Source: an uncultured Lachnospiraceae bacterium
GTDB lineage: Bacteria > Bacillota > Clostridia > Lachnospirales > Lachnospiraceae
Reading direction: 5' to 3'
Length of the DNA: 6,001 nt
Assembly: GCA_947174725.1 (NCBI GenBank)
Contig: CAMWKA010000119.1
Coordinates: 1-6,001 of the forward strand
Under the pieces are notes generated by a model. The model did no database searches. It was not told the origin of the DNA and was given only the letters and a program-made list of their open reading frames with translations. Below are positions 5,986 through 6,001 of this stretch, piece by piece (within the stretch, counting starts at the first letter, position 1; the number at the start of each line of letters is the position of its first letter). The position numbers were made by a program, and so were the translations under genes.

Positions 5986-6001
5986 ATGGACGGCGCCAAT
6001 G
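5986..6001 (+). CDS. Start of a following reading frame, cut by the window edge
   Basis: ATG at 5986 directly abuts the TAA of the preceding gene and is in the same frame; only MDGAN and one further base are visible. No Shine-Dalgarno lies at the normal distance, the nearest purine run (ATGGAA, about 5965-5970) being roughly 15 bases away. It is either a translationally coupled next gene or the continuation of the previous gene past a nonsense codon. Too short to assign a product. Confidence 0.35.

Noticed and set aside
1..6001. Mobile element, prophage, CRISPR or tRNA content
   Set aside because: No transposase, integrase, terminal inverted repeats, regularly spaced repeats or cloverleaf sequence was seen; the only tandem repeats are coding repeats in the wall protein and a short leader repeat.

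Overview
The window reads as chromosomal DNA of a Gram-positive anaerobe of the class Clostridia, most likely a gut Lachnospiraceae relative. The reasons are strong GGAGG-type ribosome binding sites, moderate GC content, a TPKTGD-type C-terminal wall-sorting tail, a BspA-like leucine-rich-repeat protein and a eukaryotic-type NADP isocitrate dehydrogenase. This placement is inferred from gene style, not from a marker gene. All supported genes lie on the + strand.

Left part (2-3374): two exported proteins. The first enters from beyond the left edge. It is a modular wall-anchored protein with two 84-residue InlB-B-like repeats, a Gly/Asn/Ser-rich linker encoded by short tandem DNA repeats, a divergent InlB-type repeat, a second linker, a C-terminal beta-rich domain and a TPKTG/hydrophobic/positive tail. 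A strong intrinsic terminator follows. After it comes a secreted protein with two leucine-rich-repeat blocks (562 aa from the ATG at 1686), closed by its own strong terminator. Both look like surface or extracellular binding proteins. No sortase or transport gene lies in the window.

Middle part (3375-4396): a short AprX-like subtilisin-family serine protease of 302 aa. All catalytic residues are present, but it has no signal peptide or propeptide, so it is probably cytoplasmic. Its leader holds a perfect 10-bp inverted repeat and an 8-bp tandem direct repeat, which are possible regulatory elements.

Right part (4397-6001): a good sigma-A type promoter precedes an NADP-dependent isocitrate dehydrogenase that makes 2-oxoglutarate (with NADPH) for glutamate synthesis or an incomplete TCA branch. 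Fifteen bases later comes a small coiled-coil protein of unknown function, with a TTG start and an unusually complete Shine-Dalgarno sequence. Its reading frame stops at 5983-5985, and the same frame resumes with an ATG on the very next base at the right edge. That is either a tightly coupled next gene or one gene split by a nonsense codon.

I found no RNA genes, CRISPR array, insertion sequence or phage module. Nothing clearly amounts to a new system. The most useful leads are the stop/ATG junction at the right edge, the palindrome before the protease, and the terminator lying between the two surface-protein genes.
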